NCBI RefSeq assembly: GCF_031119625.1
Contig: NZ_JAVHZV010000018.1
Span: 150,050 to 214,049, forward strand
Direction: 5' to 3'
Source of the DNA: Pseudomonas sp. G34
GTDB lineage: Bacteria > Pseudomonadota > Gammaproteobacteria > Pseudomonadales > Pseudomonadaceae
Length of the DNA: 64,000 bases
In this document: positions 30,458-39,300 of the stretch, in pieces
Numbering within the stretch: the first letter of the stretch is position 1
Layout: each line of letters opens with the position of its first letter
Program-made: the position numbers and the translations under genes
Notes under the pieces: model-generated
What the model was told of the DNA's origin: nothing
What the model saw: the letters and a program-made list of their open reading frames with translations, nothing else
Databases searched by the model: none

Positions 30458-30503
30458 AGCGATCCCGGGGGGCGAAGGGATGGATCGCGAACGGCCGGGC
30501 CGT

Positions 30504-30533
30504 CCGCTGGTTCTAGAATTTCAGAACCAGCGG
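30504..30533 (-). terminator. Inverted repeat between cytochrome c gene and treS
   Basis: CCGCTGGTTCT and AGAACCAGCGG are perfect 11-bp arms with an 8-base loop. It separates the cytochrome gene from treS on the minus strand. There is no T-run, so it could equally be an operator. Confidence 0.45.
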
Positions 30534-30577
30534 CGAGGGCTTCGTTCAGATTGATTGCGGCGCCTGCAGCGGCCCGT

Positions 30578-30994
30578 TCAGTGATCCTGCTGGGCTTTGA
30601 GGTAAAGCAGCAGGCTGTCGATCTTCTGCTGATCGCCAATGCCCCAGAAGCGCATCTTGTTGCCGGGCACCACGCTGTCGGAGTCCTTGATGAAGGCACT
30701 CAGGGTATCGCGATCCCAGACCAGATCCGCTTGCTGCATGGCGGGCGAATACCGGTAGTCCCGGGTGGCGCCGGCATGCCGGCCGAAGATGCCATTGAGC
30801 TGCGGCCCGAAGGCGGCGCGCGCGCCCGGCCCGACATTGTGGCAGTTGCCACAGACGCGCTTGAACAGCGCCTCGCCAGCGGCGATGTCGGCTTCAGCCT
30901 GGGCCGTCTGAGTGAGCAGTGCAGCGGCGGTGATAAGCAGGCCGAGACCAACCAGGCGGCGGCACGGCAGAGGGATCGGTAAAAAAACGGTCAT
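30578..30994 (-). CDS. Class I cytochrome c (c2-like), exported
   Basis: 138 residues with a signal peptide ending AQAEAD. The heme motif CGNCH is at 48-52 and the axial Met at about 114 in GNKMRFWGI. FGPQLNGIFGRHAG is typical of the mitochondrial/c2 group. A soluble periplasmic electron carrier. It stands 71 bp after the flavoprotein gene, and a shared transcript is possible. The redox partner is unknown. Confidence 0.9.
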   Translation of the reverse strand: MTVFLPIPLPCRRLVGLGLLITAAALLTQTAQAEADIAAGEALFKRVCGNCHNVGPGARAAFGPQLNGIFGRHAGATRDYRYSPAMQQADLVWDRDTLSAFIKDSDSVVPGNKMRFWGIGDQQKIDSLLLYLKAQQDH

Positions 30995-31065
30995 TGGCAC
31001 GCGAGCGGTTGCTGCAAAGGGGCCGCCAGTATGCCCCAGCGCAGTGACCGATTCATTGATCTGCG

Positions 31066-31953
31066 CTAGCGAAAGATCAACGACTGGTGAGCACCGGCTC
31101 CCGCCCTCGCCCCCGTGCCGACGGCGAGCGCTACCGAGCCGGCGGCCAGCGCCGCGTCGCCACAGGCGAACACGCCCGGCACGCTGGTTTCCTGGGTTTC
31201 CCCGGTTTGCAGATACAGGCCCATCGGTCCTTCGACCAGGGTGCAACCGAGCTGCTCGGCCAACGGGCTGTTCTGATGGGTGCGCGGCATCACGAACAGC
31301 CCGTCCAGCGCCGCCGTACGGCCGTCGGCCAGGTTGACCTCGAGGCGCTCGCCACTGATCGACAGCACGGGGTCCGGCTCGACCACCACGCCACGGCGCG
31401 CCAGCTGTTCGAGCTGCTCGGCATCGGGCACGAAGGCGCCGTTGAGAAAGAACGTGGTGCTGCCCCAGTCCGGCAGCATCAGAGCATGGTGGATCGACAG
31501 GGGCGAGACCGCCAGCACGCCAATGCGCCCCTGATCCAGCTCGTAACCATGGCAATACGGGCAGTGAAACACATGGCGCCCCCAGCGTTCGGCCAGCCCG
31601 TCGATGGCGGGCAGCTCATCGCGCACGCCGCCGGCCAGGATCAGCCGCCGGGTGGCCTGCACCTGGCCATCGCGCAGCCTCACCACGAAGCCTTCGCCGT
31701 CACGCTGCACCGCAGTGGCCTCGCCCACCTGCCAGCTGACGTTCGGGTAGTCCATCAGCTCGGCACGCCCATCGGCGGCGATGTCGTCCGGCGCGCGCCC
31801 GTCCTGGCCGAGAAACCCGTGGGAATGGCTGGCAAAGCGATTGCGCCGCACCCCGGCGTCGATCACCAGCACGCGGCGCCGGGCACGGGCCAACTGCAGC
31901 CCCGCGGAAAGGCCGGCATAGCTGCCGCCGACGATGATTGCGTCATAACTCAT
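31066..31953 (-). CDS. Thioredoxin-reductase-like FAD/NAD(P) oxidoreductase
   Basis: 295 residues. FAD-binding VGGSYAGLSAGLQ at 8-20, redox-type CPYCHGYE with Cys131 and Cys134, and the second FAD motif GVFACGDAA near the end. Length and motif match the short bacterial TrxR-like group often paired with Rrf2-type or MarR-type regulators. The first Cys pair suggests disulfide chemistry, but the substrate is unknown. Divergent from the Rrf2-family gene across a 144-bp region with dyads. Confidence 0.88.
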   Translation of the reverse strand: MSYDAIIVGGSYAGLSAGLQLARARRRVLVIDAGVRRNRFASHSHGFLGQDGRAPDDIAADGRAELMDYPNVSWQVGEATAVQRDGEGFVVRLRDGQVQATRRLILAGGVRDELPAIDGLAERWGRHVFHCPYCHGYELDQGRIGVLAVSPLSIHHALMLPDWGSTTFFLNGAFVPDAEQLEQLARRGVVVEPDPVLSISGERLEVNLADGRTAALDGLFVMPRTHQNSPLAEQLGCTLVEGPMGLYLQTGETQETSVPGVFACGDAALAAGSVALAVGTGARAGAGAHQSLIFR

Positions 31954-32005
31954 GGCGTTACTCCTCCATGGTGGGCTCGGGAGAACACCGAGCCATCATG
32001 CAACA

Positions 32006-32059
32006 CCATAAGTTACATAATGGAACAGCGTCAACCTCTCGTAACTTCATTCATTACGA
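32006..32059. promoter_or_regulatory. Dyads in the divergent flavoprotein/Rrf2 promoter
   Basis: CCATAAGTTACATAATGG (32006-32023) is an imperfect dyad. TCGTAA (32039-32044) and TTACGA (32054-32059) form a second one. AAGTTAC at 32010-32016 is inverted as GTAACTT at 32041-32047. These AT-rich repeats in the shared promoter are the likely operators of the Rrf2-family repressor. Confidence 0.5.
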
Positions 32060-32097
32060 ATCATACTCGTGGCCATCGCCGCCGCCCCGAGACGCCC

Positions 32098-32547
32098 ATG
32101 AGAAACGACACCCGGTTGTCCCGCATGCTGCACGTGCTGATCCACATGGATCGCCACGAACAGCGCACCACCTCGGAAACCATCGCGCGCATGCTGGAAA
32201 CCAACCCGGTGGTGGTGCGGCGCACCATGGGCCTGCTGCGCGACAAGGGTTACGTGACCTCCGACAAGGGCCACAAGGGCGGCTGGGCGCTGGCCAGGCC
32301 GCTGAGCGAGATCACCCTGCTGGACATTCACCAGGCCCTGGGTGCGCAGTCGATCTTCAGCATCGGCCTGGCGACCGACAACCCCACCTGCCTGGTCGAG
32401 CAGGCCGTCAACCACGCCCTCGGGCAGGCGTTCGACGAGGCCCAGGCGCTGCTCCTGCAGCGGCTGGCGTCGATCAGCGTGGCGTCCCTGGCGGAGGATT
32501 TCGACGCGCGCTACCGGGCCCTCGAGGTGCCGTGCAAGAACCTCTGA
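32098..32547 (+). CDS. Rrf2-family transcriptional regulator
   Basis: 149 residues from ATG 32098. The N-terminal winged helix (RLSRMLHVLIHMDR...TSETIARMLETNPVVVRRTMGLLRDKGYV) and the GHKGGWALARP wing are typical of Rrf2. Only two cysteines occur (NPTCLVEQ and VPCKNL), so the three-Cys Fe-S cluster of IscR/NsrR is absent. It is probably a YwnA-like thiol or ligand sensor controlling the divergent flavoprotein gene. Confidence 0.88.
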   Translation: MRNDTRLSRMLHVLIHMDRHEQRTTSETIARMLETNPVVVRRTMGLLRDKGYVTSDKGHKGGWALARPLSEITLLDIHQALGAQSIFSIGLATDNPTCLVEQAVNHALGQAFDEAQALLLQRLASISVASLAEDFDARYRALEVPCKNL

Positions 32548-32565
32548 GTATGGCCTTGGCCGGGT

Positions 32566-32967
32566 TTACAGGTCGCGGAACAGGTCGTGGGCGTTGAGCA
32601 GCGCGTAGGCGATTTCCGGGCGCCGCTCCAGGCCGCGGCGAATCGCAGCGGGAATCGCCTGGCGGGTCTTGCGGCACAGGCCGGGGAAGTTGTGCACCTC
32701 GATGGCGATGCCACGCATGCTGCGCACTTCGTTGAAGCCCGGTGCCACCTCGACGCGAATCCCCAGCTGCTCGAACATGCGCTGCTGCAGGCGCTCGAGG
32801 TCTTCAAGGCTGGCCAGGTTTTCCAGGCGTTCGAGCAGGCGTTTCTCTTCGCTCTTGGTCAGCATCAGGATGCGCTGATGCGCGCCGGGCGCTTCCAGCA
32901 GCTGCTCGCGCTGGCAGTCGCAGGCGCCCGGAGGGCAAGGATGGCGGATCGGCAGGGACGAATTCAT
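32566..32967 (-). CDS. Hypothetical protein with N-terminal Cys cluster
   Basis: 133 residues from ATG 32967 (an in-frame ATG four codons upstream lacks a ribosome site). The N-terminus has CPPGACDC (three Cys), then an Arg/Glu-rich helical stretch (EEKRLLERLENLASLEDLERLQQRM) and a C-terminal domain with FPGLCRKTRQAIPAAIRRGLE. Codon use matches neighbours. Not recognised as a named family. Confidence 0.7.
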   Translation of the reverse strand: MNSSLPIRHPCPPGACDCQREQLLEAPGAHQRILMLTKSEEKRLLERLENLASLEDLERLQQRMFEQLGIRVEVAPGFNEVRSMRGIAIEVHNFPGLCRKTRQAIPAAIRRGLERRPEIAYALLNAHDLFRDL

Positions 32968-32991
32968 GGCCTGCATCATAGACAGGCAAAC

Positions 32992-33017
32992 GGCTCATTG
33001 ACCATGGTCAATGAGCC
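32992..33017 (-). terminator. Perfect 26-bp palindrome after the chemoreceptor gene
   Basis: Two 13-bp arms (GGCTCATTGACCA and its complement) meet without a spacer, 18 bp past the chemoreceptor stop. It is probably a terminator stem. Weak T content follows (GTTTGCC), so a protein-binding role for the downstream hypothetical gene is also possible. Confidence 0.5.
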
Positions 33018-33035
33018 GCCGGTCGCCCTCGCCTA

Positions 33036-34673
33036 TCAGGCACTCAGCTTGAAGCGCCCCACCAGGGTATTGAGGCCCTGGGCCAGGTGCGCCAGTTCGC
33101 TGCAGGCCGCGGCCGTCTGGTTGGCACCCGAGGCGCTCTGGATCGACAGGTCGCGGATGCTCACCAGGTTGCGGTCCACCTCGCGGGCCACGTGGGCCTG
33201 CTCTTCCGATGCGGTGGCGATCTGCAGGTTGCGCTCGTTGATCATGCCGATGGAGTCGACGATCTGCTCCAGGGCGACACGCGCATCGTCGGCGACCTGC
33301 AGGGTGTTGGTGGCCTCCTGGCTGCTGCCGCGCATGGCCTGCACGGCCTTGTCGGTACCGGTCTGGATCGCCGCGATCATCTGCTCGATTTCCTGGGTCG
33401 AGGCGGAGGTGCGATGGGCCAGGCCTCGTACCTCGTCGGCCACCACCGCGAAACCGCGGCCGTGGTCACCGGCGCGGGCCGCTTCGATGGCGGCGTTGAG
33501 GGCCAGCAGGTTGGTCTGTTCGGCCACGTTGCGGATCACGTCGAGCACCTTGCTGATGTCACGGGCCTGGTCGGCCAGCCCCTGCACCTGGTCGGATGCC
33601 TGCATCACGTTGCTCGACAGGTTCCGAATCGCCGACACGGTGCGGGCCACGTGCTGGTTGCCGGCGTTGGCCGACACCGTCGACTCGCGTGAAGCATCCG
33701 AGGCGCCACTGGCGTTGCGCGATACCTCGTCGACTGCCGAGCTCATCTGCGTCACCGCGGTGGCTGCCTGGTCGATCTCGGCATTCTGGCTCGACAGGTT
33801 GCGGGTGCTCTCCTCGGTCACCGAGGCCATCTCTTCGGCGGCGGCGGCCAGTTGGGTGGACGAGTCGCTGATCTGCCGGATGGCATCGTTGAGGTTCTTC
33901 TGCATGGTCGCCTGGGCGGCGAGCAGGCGTGCTGCCTCATCCTTGCCGGTCACCAGCACGGTACGGGTCAGGTCGCCCGAGGCGATGGTCTCGGCACTCT
34001 GCAGTGCTTCGCGGATCGGCGCGGCGATGGAGCGGGTCAGCAGGGTCGCCAGCAGTATGGTCAGCAGCACCGCGACTCCGATGGTCACCAGCACGCCAGT
34101 GCGGCCATGTTCAAAGATGGTGTGGGCATTGATGCCGGCCTGCTTGGCGCCCTGCATGTTGTAGGCAGTCAGCTCGTCGAGCTGTTGCTGCAGGCTGGTG
34201 CCGGCCTCGCGCACCTCGCCGTTGGCCAGCGCCAGCGCCTGGGGCAGTTGGCCCTGGCGCAGGAGTTCGACGATCCGCTGCTGACCGCTCAGGTAGGCCT
34301 GGGCGCCGCTGTTGACCCGCGCAAAGATGCCGCGTTCGGCCTCGGTGCTCACCAGTTGCCTGCCGTACTGCTCCAGCACCTGCTGCAGCGCGTCGCGATA
34401 TTGCTGGGCGACAGTTTCGTCGATGGTCCGGTCGCTGGTGGTTTCGACCACGGCCAGCATGCGCAGGGTTTCCAGGCGGATGTTGAGCAGATCCTTCTGC
34501 AGCTCGCCGCTGGCCTGGATGCTCGCCATCCAGTTGGTTTCGATATCCTGCTCGGCTGTGTAGAGATCACTCAGCTTGAACAGGGAGAACACGCCCAGCG
34601 CCATCACCAGCAGGGTAATGAGCGCGAAGCAGAAAGCGGCGCGGGGAGCGATATTGAAGTTACGAAGGTTCAT
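33036..34673 (-). CDS. Methyl-accepting chemotaxis protein
   Basis: 545 residues. First membrane helix at about 12-33, a periplasmic four-helix-bundle sensor (about 34-188), second helix at about 190-211 ([19 protein letters not shown]), HAMP domain, then the signalling coiled coil with the hairpin tip [21 protein letters not shown] and [13 protein letters not shown]. No C-terminal CheR/CheB-tethering pentapeptide is present (ends GRFKLSA). It transmits ligand occupancy to CheA. The ligand cannot be predicted. Confidence 0.95.
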   Translation of the reverse strand: MNLRNFNIAPRAAFCFALITLLVMALGVFSLFKLSDLYTAEQDIETNWMASIQASGELQKDLLNIRLETLRMLAVVETTSDRTIDETVAQQYRDALQQVLEQYGRQLVSTEAERGIFARVNSGAQAYLSGQQRIVELLRQGQLPQALALANGEVREAGTSLQQQLDELTAYNMQGAKQAGINAHTIFEHGRTGVLVTIGVAVLLTILLATLLTRSIAAPIREALQSAETIASGDLTRTVLVTGKDEAARLLAAQATMQKNLNDAIRQISDSSTQLAAAAEEMASVTEESTRNLSSQNAEIDQAATAVTQMSSAVDEVSRNASGASDASRESTVSANAGNQHVARTVSAIRNLSSNVMQASDQVQGLADQARDISKVLDVIRNVAEQTNLLALNAAIEAARAGDHGRGFAVVADEVRGLAHRTSASTQEIEQMIAAIQTGTDKAVQAMRGSSQEATNTLQVADDARVALEQIVDSIGMINERNLQIATASEEQAHVAREVDRNLVSIRDLSIQSASGANQTAAACSELAHLAQGLNTLVGRFKLSA

Positions 34674-34857
34674 GGTGGCACCAGATGAAGGGGTGTTCTA
34701 CCAACCACTCCTTGTCGGCCCAGCAGATGCGCTGCCGGTTCCGACATACGCATTTACAAAATAGCAAAACGCCATCACGGAGCACGTTAAATAAATCTAT
34801 CGCCACGATACAAAGTGCCGGGCTTTTGCAATAAAACCTGACTAGTCGGCCAGATTA

Positions 34858-35151
34858 GGGTCTGTTGCCGTTTCACGTACGGCCGCGCCGGAGCTCGTTT
34901 GGCCGCGAGGCAAGGCACGAGCCGCGAAGTTTAGCTGGCTAAATGAGCCGGCGAGAAACGCCGCCTCGCGGCAAAACGGGCCCGGCCCTTCGGGTGGGGC
35001 CGCCTAGGTTGCGCGGGAAGTCTCGCCATGTGTCGTTGGAGGACTTGGAAAGGGAATGCCATTCCCTGCGTCCTCCGCCTAGCGGATCGCCGCCCGGCCT
35101 GGCGAGATTTCTCGCGGCAACGCGGCTCGCGTTGAAACGGCAACAGACCCT
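34858..35151. mobile_element. MITE-like element with 20-bp inverted ends and TA flanks
   Basis: TAGGGTCTGTTGCCGTTTCA at 34856-34875 recurs inverted and without a mismatch at 35134-35153. Both copies end in TA, as expected if TA was the duplicated target. Inside are nested hairpins: GCCGCGAGGC/GCCTCGCGGC (34902-34972), TTTAGC/GCTAAA (34930-34943), GGAGGAC/GTCCTCC (35038-35076) enclosing GGGAAT/ATTCCC, and TCTCGCCA/TGGCGAGA (35021-35108). No transposase is encoded. It sits between the chemoreceptor and pgm genes and fills most of that 629-bp gap. Confidence 0.75.
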
Positions 35152-35302
35152 AGGGGCTACTGGCGCTTTGTCGCGCAATCTTTATCATCCGCGCGCGAGT
35201 ATGGGGAACTCCAGCCCACCGCCCTGGTGTCGAACCCCGAGTCCGATGTCAGGCGCTGCGCAACAGCCGCCCGGCCCTTTCACCCCAGCAAAGGAACGAT
35301 TG

Positions 35303-36967
35303 ATGAGCATTCACAGCAACGCGGGGCTGCTTCCCGACGAGCACAGCCTGGTCAACCTGCCCCGTCTGGTGGCGCGCTACTACAGCGAACGCCCGGACCC
35401 GAGCGACCCCGCTCAGCAGGTGGCCTTCGGCACCTCGGGCCACCGCGGTTCTTCGCTGAAGAACAGCTTCAACGAATGGCACATCCTCGCCGTGACCCAG
35501 GCGATCTGCGATTACCGCCGCGGCCAGGGCATCGACGGCCCGCTGTACATCGGCATGGACACCCATGCGCTGTCCGAACCCGCTTTCGTTTCCGCCCTGG
35601 AAGTGCTGGCCGCCAACCGCATCGAAACGCGTATCGATGCCGGCTGCAGCGAAACCGCCGGCGAGCCGGGCTACACCCCGACCCCGGCGATCTCCAAGGC
35701 GATTCTCGATTACAACAAGGGCCGCAGCAGTGGCCTGGCCGACGGTATCGTCATCACCCCGTCGCACAACCCGCCGGCCGATGGCGGCTTCAAATACAAC
35801 GCCAGCAACGGCGGCCCGGCCGATACCGGCGTGACCAAGTGGATCCAGGAGCGCGCCAACGAGTTGCTGGTGGCTGGTCTGAACGGCGTGCAGCGCATCG
35901 ACTACGCCAGCGCCCTGAAAGCGCCCACGACTCAACGTCACGATTTCATCGAACAGTACGTCGGCGATCTCGAGCAGGTGCTCGACCTGCAGGCGATCCG
36001 TGGCTCGGGCCTGAAGTTCGCGGTCGACCCGCTGGGCGGCGCCGGGGTGCACTACTGGACGCGCATCGCCGAGCGTTTCGGCCTGCCGCTGGAGGTGCTG
36101 TCGACCCGTATCGACCCGACCTTCCGCTTCATGCGCCTCGACTGGGACGGCAAGATCCGCATGGACTGCAGCTCGCCCCATGCCATGGCCGGGCTGATCG
36201 AGAACAAGGACCGCTTCGACGTGTCCTTCGCCTGCGACACCGACCATGACCGCCACGGCATCGTTGCCCGTTCGGTGGGCCTGCTCAACCCCAACCACTA
36301 CCTGGCGGTGGCCATCGAGTACCTGTTCACCCACCGTCCGCAGTGGGCCGCCCAGGCGGCCATCGGCAAGACCCTGGTGTCCTCCTCGATGATCGACCGC
36401 GTGGCCAAGGGCATCGGCCGCGAAGTGGTGGAAGTGCCGGTGGGCTTCAAGTGGTTCGTCGACGGGCTGATCGAAGGCCGCTTCGGCTTTGGCGGTGAAG
36501 AGTCCGCCGGTGCCTCGTTCCTGCGCAAGGACGGCAGCGCCTGGTCGACCGACAAGGACGGCATCATTCTCGGCCTGCTGGCGGCGGAAATCACCGCGGT
36601 GACCGGCAAGGACCCAGGCGAACGCTATCAGGCGCTGACCGAGCGTTTCGGCGCGCCGGTCTACCAGCGTATCGATGCCCCGGCGGATCGCGAGCAGAAG
36701 GCCCGCCTGGGCAAGCTGTCGGCGTCCCAGGTTACCGCCAGCGAGCTGGCCGGCCAGCCGATCACCGCCATCCTCACCGAGGCCCCGGGCAATGGCGCGG
36801 CCATCGGCGGGCTCAAGGTGGTCACCGACAACGGCTGGTTCGCCGCCCGCCCGTCCGGCACCGAAGACGTCTACAAGATCTACGCGGAAAGCTTCGAGGG
36901 CGATGCCCACCTCAAGCGTATCCAGAGCGAGGCCAAGGCGCTGGTCGACAGCGTGCTGGCAGGCTGA
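35303..36967 (+). CDS. pgm: Phosphoglucomutase, alpha-D-glucose specific
   Basis: 554 residues from ATG 35303 (AAGGA upstream); the longer open frame runs into the MITE and is not used. Conserved sites: AFGTSGHRG near the N-terminus, phosphoserine loop [12 protein letters not shown], metal loop DTDHDRHG, sugar-binding GEESAGASF and the phosphate-binding [12 protein letters not shown]. It interconverts glucose-1-phosphate and glucose-6-phosphate, feeding UDP-glucose and glycogen/trehalose pools. It belongs to the E. coli Pgm type rather than the AlgC type. Confidence 0.96.
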   Translation: MSIHSNAGLLPDEHSLVNLPRLVARYYSERPDPSDPAQQVAFGTSGHRGSSLKNSFNEWHILAVTQAICDYRRGQGIDGPLYIGMDTHALSEPAFVSALEVLAANRIETRIDAGCSETAGEPGYTPTPAISKAILDYNKGRSSGLADGIVITPSHNPPADGGFKYNASNGGPADTGVTKWIQERANELLVAGLNGVQRIDYASALKAPTTQRHDFIEQYVGDLEQVLDLQAIRGSGLKFAVDPLGGAGVHYWTRIAERFGLPLEVLSTRIDPTFRFMRLDWDGKIRMDCSSPHAMAGLIENKDRFDVSFACDTDHDRHGIVARSVGLLNPNHYLAVAIEYLFTHRPQWAAQAAIGKTLVSSSMIDRVAKGIGREVVEVPVGFKWFVDGLIEGRFGFGGEESAGASFLRKDGSAWSTDKDGIILGLLAAEITAVTGKDPGERYQALTERFGAPVYQRIDAPADREQKARLGKLSASQVTASELAGQPITAILTEAPGNGAAIGGLKVVTDNGWFAARPSGTEDVYKIYAESFEGDAHLKRIQSEAKALVDSVLAG

Positions 36968-36972
36968 CCAAC

Positions 36973-37003
36973 AAAAACGCCCGGCATCAGCCGGGCGTTT
37001 TTT
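36973..37003 (+). terminator. Rho-independent terminator of pgm
   Basis: AAAAACGCCCGGC pairs with GCCGGGCGTTTTT around a four-base loop, with a T6 run. The A-run on the opposite side allows use from the minus strand by the HAD/Fic unit. Confidence 0.92.
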
Positions 37004-37030
37004 GCTCGAGTCGAAAAGCCGGACGGCTGA

Positions 37031-37660
37031 CTACACGACTTGCGCCCCCTGCACCACCTTGGCCCGGCGTACCGACTGCTGCTGCCGGCTCATCTGCCGC
37101 TGTGCCTGGGCGACGGCACCCAGCACCTGTTGCGCCCACTGCCGATCATCTGGGCGCACCACCACCACGCGAAAGCCGTGACGCAGGCCTTCGATCTGCA
37201 CCCCCTCGGAATCATCGACATGCAGGTCGATATCGAAGGCCGAAGGCAGCTTCGAAGGCGCATGCGACAGCCCACGGGCAGTCAGCGCATGCTTGTGGCG
37301 CACACTGTTCACCACACCGTCGACATGAATGCCATGCAGCATCAGCCAGCGGCGGATGTAGGCAGGCGTGCGCCCGGACGAGGTGTAGATCCACACGCTG
37401 CAATTCTGACGACGCAACTCGCGAATCAGCGAGCGGGTGCCAATGCGCAGCGGCTCGCCGAGCCAGCGGTGAATGAATGCCGGCAGCCTGCTCGGCTCGG
37501 CATCGCTATGCAGGGCCTGGCAAGCCAGGGTGTCGTCGATGTCGAAGGAAATACGCAGGCGCTGACGCTTGAGCGAAGCCAGCGGTACCAGACCTTTGAA
37601 GGTCTGCAGCGTCGGCAGGTCAGTGAGGCGGGACAGGCGGGCCGCAAATCGCTTGTTCAT
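37031..37660 (-). CDS. HAD-superfamily hydrolase paired with Fic-like gene
   Basis: 209 residues from ATG 37660, with GGGAGG four bases upstream and a four-base overlap with the Fic-like gene. HAD motif I is SFDIDDTLACQ, motif II WIYTSSGR, and motif IV HVDDSEG; the intervening basic residue is probably in SVRHKHAL. All catalytic elements of a phosphatase are present. The cap region (PSRLPAFIHRWLGEP) is small. Substrate unknown. Coupling to a Fic-like protein suggests a joint role, not proven. Confidence 0.8.
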   Translation of the reverse strand: MNKRFAARLSRLTDLPTLQTFKGLVPLASLKRQRLRISFDIDDTLACQALHSDAEPSRLPAFIHRWLGEPLRIGTRSLIRELRRQNCSVWIYTSSGRTPAYIRRWLMLHGIHVDGVVNSVRHKHALTARGLSHAPSKLPSAFDIDLHVDDSEGVQIEGLRHGFRVVVVRPDDRQWAQQVLGAVAQAQRQMSRQQQSVRRAKVVQGAQVV

Positions 37661-38361
37661 TGAGCCTCCCAGCGCTGTTCGGCGGCGAGCTTCTTCTCGC
37701 TGAGGAAAAACTTCTTGCGCTCCGGCGACTGGTCTTCCAGAAAGGCGGCGTATTTCTTCTTGATCTTGGGCAGTTCGTACAAGGCCTTGATACCGTGTTT
37801 GGCGGAGTTGCGGATCACCGAAGAAGGGTTGAAGTAGCCCTCGGCATTTTTCAGGGTCAGTACGAAAGGCGGTTGGCCGTCGCGCATCAACAGGTAGCTG
37901 ACGATCAGCGAGCCGGTACGGTTGTTGCCCTCGATGAACAGCTGCGGCTTGCTGAGAATCCGCACATACACGCCGGCAGCACGCTTCCAGACCGAATCGC
38001 TGCGGTGTGCGCAATACCAGTTGAACACGTCCTTGATTCCTCCTTCGATGTTGTTGAAGAAGTGCGCTTCAGTGGCCGCCAGGTGCTGGGCGAACTCCTG
38101 CCGACGGGCCGCGTCCCGGCCACAGAGCACAGTGGCATTGAGCTCCAGCATCAGGTTCAGATTCTGCAGCTCGAACAGATCGATACCGCGGGCGACATAA
38201 TCGTCAATCAGGGCATAGCCCTCAAGCACATTTTCCAGCACCTCGTCTGTCAGCGGATCACGCGGTTCGGTGAAGCGCCGGCTGAGCTCGGCAAAGCGGC
38301 TTTGCACCTCACGCAGTGCGTGCTCCACCGCTGGTAAATCAAGGCGACGCTTGGCAGGCAT
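37657..38361 (-). CDS. Fic-like protein with altered active-site motif
   Basis: 234 residues from ATG 38361 (AGGAG upstream). A helical Fic-type fold with the motif region at 140-150 reading QLFIEGNNRTG. The canonical HxFxxGNGR has His at the first position and Gly at the eighth; here they are Gln140 and Asn147. The phosphate-binding Gly-Asn and Arg are kept. Without the catalytic His, ordinary AMP transfer is unlikely. Located after pstB with a hairpin between them, and translationally coupled to the HAD gene. Confidence 0.75.
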   Translation of the reverse strand: MPAKRRLDLPAVEHALREVQSRFAELSRRFTEPRDPLTDEVLENVLEGYALIDDYVARGIDLFELQNLNLMLELNATVLCGRDAARRQEFAQHLAATEAHFFNNIEGGIKDVFNWYCAHRSDSVWKRAAGVYVRILSKPQLFIEGNNRTGSLIVSYLLMRDGQPPFVLTLKNAEGYFNPSSVIRNSAKHGIKALYELPKIKKKYAAFLEDQSPERKKFFLSEKKLAAEQRWEAQ

Positions 38362-38398
38362 TGGCACTCCTGAAGGAAAAATCTTGCAACGACAAAAC

Positions 38399-38444
38399 GG
38401 CCGAATAGCCGTTGGAGCGTCCCCGCTCAAAACGGCATTCGGCC
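38399..38444 (-). terminator. Hairpin between pstB and the Fic-like gene
   Basis: GGCCGAATAGCCGTT and AACGGCATTCGGCC pair with a one-base bulge around an inner GAGCG/CGCTC stem. On the minus strand the stem is followed by GTTTTG. It would end or attenuate the pst transcript before the Fic-like gene. Confidence 0.65.
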
Positions 38445-38462
38445 TGCAACGAATTGCGGCGA

Positions 38463-39281
38463 TTAGCTGAACTTGCCGCTGATGTAGTCCTCGGTCATTT
38501 TTTCTCGGGGGCTGCCGAATATCTGCCCCGTCGCGCCCATCTCGACCAGGTAACCGGTACGGGTGCCCTGAGAGATGTCTACCGAGAAGAACGCCGTGGT
38601 ATCGGCTACCCGGATGGCCTGCTGCATGTTGTGGGTGACCAGGGCGATGGTGTAGTCCTTTTTCAACTCGACCATCAGTTCCTCGACCCGGCGTGTGGCG
38701 ATCGGGTCGAGTGCCGAGCAGGGTTCGTCGAGCAGCAGCACCTCCGGCTCGGTCGCAATGGCACGGGCGATGCACAGGCGTTGCTGCTGGCCACCGGACA
38801 GCGACAGGCCGCTGGCCTTGAGCTTGTCCTTGACCTCATCCCACAGGGCAGCGCCTTGCAGGGCGTGCTTGACTCGGTCGCCCAGGTCGCCCTTGTAGCG
38901 ATTGAGGCGCAGGCCGAACGCGACGTTGTCGAAAATGCTCATCGAGAACGGGTTGGGCTGCTGGAACACCATGCCGATGTAACGGCGCACCACCACCGGG
39001 TCGACGCCCTTGCCGTAGACATCCTGGCCGAGGAAGTGCACATGGCCCTCGAAACGGAAGCCCTTGATCAGGTCGTTCATGCGGTTGAGGCTGCGCAGCA
39101 CGGTGCTCTTGCCGCAACCGGACGGGCCGATGAAGCCGGTGATCTTGTTCTTCTCGATCGGCACATGGCTGTCGCGCACGGCTAGGAAGTTGCCGTAGAA
39201 AATCTTGTCCAGCTTGCAGTCCATGACCACGGGGGCGTGGGTCTCGAACGGGGCGGCTATTTGTGCAGATAATTGGTTCAC
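38463..39281 (-). CDS. pstB: Phosphate ABC transporter ATPase
   Basis: 272 residues. Walker [20 protein letters not shown], signature [16 protein letters not shown], Walker [15 protein letters not shown] and the switch His in [10 protein letters not shown]. Standard PstB. It powers high-affinity phosphate import with PstA and PstC. The gene is 19 bp after pstA. No phoU follows, unlike many pst operons. Confidence 0.97.
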   Translation of the reverse strand: MNQLSAQIAAPFETHAPVVMDCKLDKIFYGNFLAVRDSHVPIEKNKITGFIGPSGCGKSTVLRSLNRMNDLIKGFRFEGHVHFLGQDVYGKGVDPVVVRRYIGMVFQQPNPFSMSIFDNVAFGLRLNRYKGDLGDRVKHALQGAALWDEVKDKLKASGLSLSGGQQQRLCIARAIATEPEVLLLDEPCSALDPIATRRVEELMVELKKDYTIALVTHNMQQAIRVADTTAFFSVDISQGTRTGYLVEMGATGQIFGSPREKMTEDYISGKFS

Positions 39282-39300
39282 TATCAGAGTGCTCCGATTC

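Noticed and set aside
34943..35302. 120-residue N-terminal extension of phosphoglucomutase
   Set aside because: The extension translates the MITE and has no ribosome site. The family start MSIHSNAG lies after AAGGA at 35303.
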